Assembly: GCA_019096195.1 (NCBI GenBank)
Contig: JAGTXK010000055.1
Coordinates: 620,001-684,000 of the forward strand
From: Boletus sp. NGJ
Taxonomy: Eukaryota; Basidiomycota; Agaricomycetes; Boletales; Boletaceae
Direction: 5' to 3'
Length of the DNA: 64,000 bases
Shown here: positions 60,701 through 64,000 of the stretch, piece after piece
Layout: every line of letters starts with the position of its first letter
Numbering within the stretch: the stretch's first letter is position 1
The notes under the pieces: model-generated
What the model was told of the DNA's origin: nothing
Seen by the model: the letters and a program-made list of their open reading frames with translations, nothing else
The model's database searches: none
Translations under genes and position numbers: made by a program

Positions 60701-61092
60701 AATGTGAAGTCTAACGCCAGGTCGGAAGCAACGAGTGCATCGGCAGGCGGTATCGTCTCAATGTCGCAAGAAGAGGGCTGAAGACGAGGGTGGGTGGGTG
60801 GTGGAGATGGAGGTGCGGCAGAAGCGGCGAGGTGTGTGTCCTGGGGAGGATCTTCTTGCTGGGGAGAGGTGAGGGGAGTAGAGGGGGCGGTGTAGAAGGG
60901 GAGCGGTGGTGAGGAGGTAGGAGAGTCGGGCGGGGGGAGAGGCGAGGGCACAAAGGCGCACAGCGCCTGGGGGGGGATGAGGTTTATGTGGGAAGGAGCG
61001 GGAGATGGCCTCGGGGCGGCGGGGGGGTTTTGGGCGTCGTCGAGGGCGGGTGTGGAGTGCTGGAAGTGTACTAGGGACACTACGTTACCCAT
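57739..61092 (-). CDS. HEAT-repeat regulatory subunit of protein phosphatase 4 (PPP4R1-like)
   Basis: Large scaffold protein. The N-terminus (MGNVVSLVHFQHSTPALDDA) is followed by a long Pro/Ser-rich disordered part, then HEAT repeats: LSTLEKIYLFSRS, SHALSAFLASVTPHEAAEYV, LPLLPSLAMDE. After a Ser/Pro-rich insert the strongest match begins: DPVYWVRREASFALGALAKV, HVRHSSLFALPAVLSRLTPA, VALSTIVPLSRDESPAVRSG and EYGPPDELLSLFLGRQENHP. More HEAT units follow, including VRKTLTASLGELAKVIGPEN, DIRLKAIEALPLLINALGEG and ASDGIVGVRIGVARLAGCLF. This order fits PPP4R1, a regulator of PP4/PP6-type phosphatases. A PP2A A-subunit is less likely because of length and disordered inserts. Roughly 950 residues over many exons. 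Confidence 0.8.
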
Positions 61093-61426
61093 TGTGTAAG
61101 ACAGAGAGCAAGAGAGAGAAAAAGAACGAGAGACGGACTTTTTCGCTGGTGGCCCTTTAAAGGAGGCAAGTTCAAGTGTCAAGTGCAGCACGAGTCCGGG
61201 AACGGCAAAGCATCGGGGAACGGCGACGACGGCGAGGAAGGCGCGTGATCGGTCGTCACGGGCGTTCCGAGCGAGAACACGGACGGCGGACGTCGCGGCG
61301 CGTTCCGGCGGGGTCCAGAATCGGGGTGTGATGTCATCGCACACAAGGCACATCCTGACGTCACCGCAAGCTCGTAATTTGTATCTCTGTCACATCACGC
61401 GTAATTTCTACACAGCCACATGCTAA
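61093..61426. other. Intergenic: PP4 subunit promoter and aminotransferase 3' region
   Basis: 334 bp, G+C-rich near the PP4-subunit start. Contains a perfect CRE at 61356-61363 and a related ATGTCAT at about 61331. No gene recognised. Confidence 0.45.
61356..61363. promoter_or_regulatory. Perfect CRE/ATF palindrome TGACGTCA
   Basis: Exact bZIP (ATF/CREB) consensus about 265 bp upstream of the PPP4R1-like start codon. bZIP control is an inference from the motif alone. Confidence 0.45.
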
Positions 61427-63076
<1,650 letters not shown>

Positions 63077-63571
63077 GATGAGCACAGAGGAACGAGAAAG
63101 CGGGGCGTTAACAACGCAGACACATGCCGCATGTGATTTGAAGGAGGCAGATCTAGCTCACGCACCTGACGGTAGTAAGGGAAGGAGCGAGAGTGTACTG
63201 TAGCTAGGCGACAACGAGCCCTGGGATTAAGTACTCGGGGTAAGCGGAGCGAAATCGTCCATACAGGACTGGATGGCTGTAGTCGGCCCTGCGAGCGGCT
63301 TTCACACTCGCCCGACTCCATCCGATGTGCTATCTCACAAGACGGTGTACTATTCCAGGAGCGAAGATCGATTAATTATTATCCAAACCACGTCCATGTA
63401 GCAAGCCATCTAGCATGCTGTGACGATGAGAGCAAGGGGGATGGGTGTCACAATACAAAGGGGAATGAGTATGTACGAATGAGGTGATAAATAATCATGC
63501 AAGAGTCATCGTCACGTTGATACCGCGAGGAAACCATGCGGGGGCCGGAAAAGACGAGGCCCACAGGGAGG
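63077..63571. other. Intergenic: aminotransferase promoter and AN1 gene 3' region
   Basis: 495 bp with no recognised gene; short frames on both strands lack family resemblance. Confidence 0.4.
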
Positions 63572-63857
63572 TCATGCGGTCGCCATCTTGGAGGCTACAG
63601 TCCGTTCGCTTTCGAGTTTCGCCTTGTTTCGCTCAAAGGCTTGCTGCCGGCAGTCCTCGAGCTTGTGGCAGTTGTGGTGCTCTGGGAGACGGTGCTGGGG
63701 GAAGAATGAATGAGTCATGCGATAGCAAAAAAAGTGGATCGGGGACGGACTGCACCGCAGAATTCGACTCGACAGTGGGGGCATTGGCCAACGATGCGGA
63801 GAACTGCAGAGTTGCAGGGTGTTTCAGCTTGGAGTTGGCATCGCTTCTTGACGGCCA
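63572..63857 (-). CDS. AN1-type zinc-finger protein
   Basis: Two exons encode about 78 residues. Exon 1 reads MAVKKRCQLQAETPCNSAVL then RIVGQCPHCRVEFCGA; exon 2 continues HRLPEHHNCHKLEDC. Together they make an AN1 finger with C-x-x-C, FCGxHR and HxC spacing for two zinc ions. A helical, charged tail follows (QQAFERNKAKLESERTVASK). The intron has a GTCCGT donor and CCCCAG acceptor. AN1 proteins often bind the proteasome or Cdc48 under arsenite or heat stress; that role is family knowledge, not shown here. It is the last gene before the window edge. Confidence 0.88.
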
Positions 63858-64000
63858 TGATGTGTGTCAGTGCGGATACGCTGGAGGGGGTCAGAATGGA
63901 GATAGTAAGAGGTCAGTGGTGCTTACTTGGGTGGAGGTGAGGAGAGAAGGGGTGACAACAGAAGAGGAGGCGGAGAGAGGTCTTATTAATGGTAGGGGAC
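63858..64000. other. Window end, AN1 gene upstream region
   Basis: 143 bp, purine-rich on the plus strand, hence CT-rich on the AN1 coding strand. No gene seen. Confidence 0.4.

Overview
This window is nuclear DNA from a fungus, almost certainly a basidiomycete and probably an agaricomycete. Genes are compact and cut by many short introns (mostly about 45-65 nt, GT...AG). The encoded proteins are recognisably fungal and include a HAL-type kinase, Sso1 syntaxin, Dad4, an OS-9 lectin and MARVEL-like four-helix proteins. I can support 25 protein genes, and the window is about half G+C. I found no tRNA, rRNA, CRISPR, virus-like element or intact transposon. Most genes are assembled from several exons, so intron borders are inferred from reading frame, GT/AG ends and family similarity.

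Layout. 1-19.7 kb: CCT4 (partial), UFD1, N-myristoyltransferase, OGG1, NUP133, a COA8-like mitochondrial protein, an AIG1/FAR-17a membrane protein, a monocarboxylate-type MFS transporter, a 2.6 kb gene-free stretch, and a Miro-like EF-hand protein. 19.7-31 kb: PRP28 helicase, a HAL-family kinase, argininosuccinate lyase and an Sso1-type syntaxin. 31-35 kb: a 4.25 kb gene-free stretch holding one 102 bp imperfect inverted repeat. 35-43.3 kb: OS-9/Yos9 lectin, an AT-hook protein, then three kynurenine-pathway genes side by side (3-monooxygenase, kynureninase, formamidase). 43.9-52.1 kb: eIF2B epsilon, an Ala/Glu/Pro-rich protein, NOP2 and a FUN14 protein. 52.2-64 kb: a voltage-sensor (Hv1-like) proton channel, two four-helix membrane proteins flanking the tiny kinetochore gene DAD4, a PP4 regulatory subunit, aspartate aminotransferase and an AN1 zinc-finger protein.

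How the genes work together. Most are independent housekeeping genes. The clear functional group is 38.6-43.3 kb: BNA4 and BNA5 are divergent with 109 bp between their start codons, and BNA7 converges on BNA5 with a 37 bp gap. Together they cover N-formylkynurenine to kynurenine to 3-hydroxykynurenine to 3-hydroxyanthranilate, the middle of tryptophan breakdown and de novo NAD synthesis. UFD1 and OS-9 both serve ER-associated degradation but are far apart.

Things worth a second look: the kynurenine cluster with a GC-AG intron in kynureninase; the proton channel, whose frame is broken by one base in an A run; a similar one-base problem in NOP2; a 71-codon DAD4 split over three exons; a 334 nt intron in PRP28; the inverted repeat at 31.8 kb; and a possible dual start in the aspartate aminotransferase.
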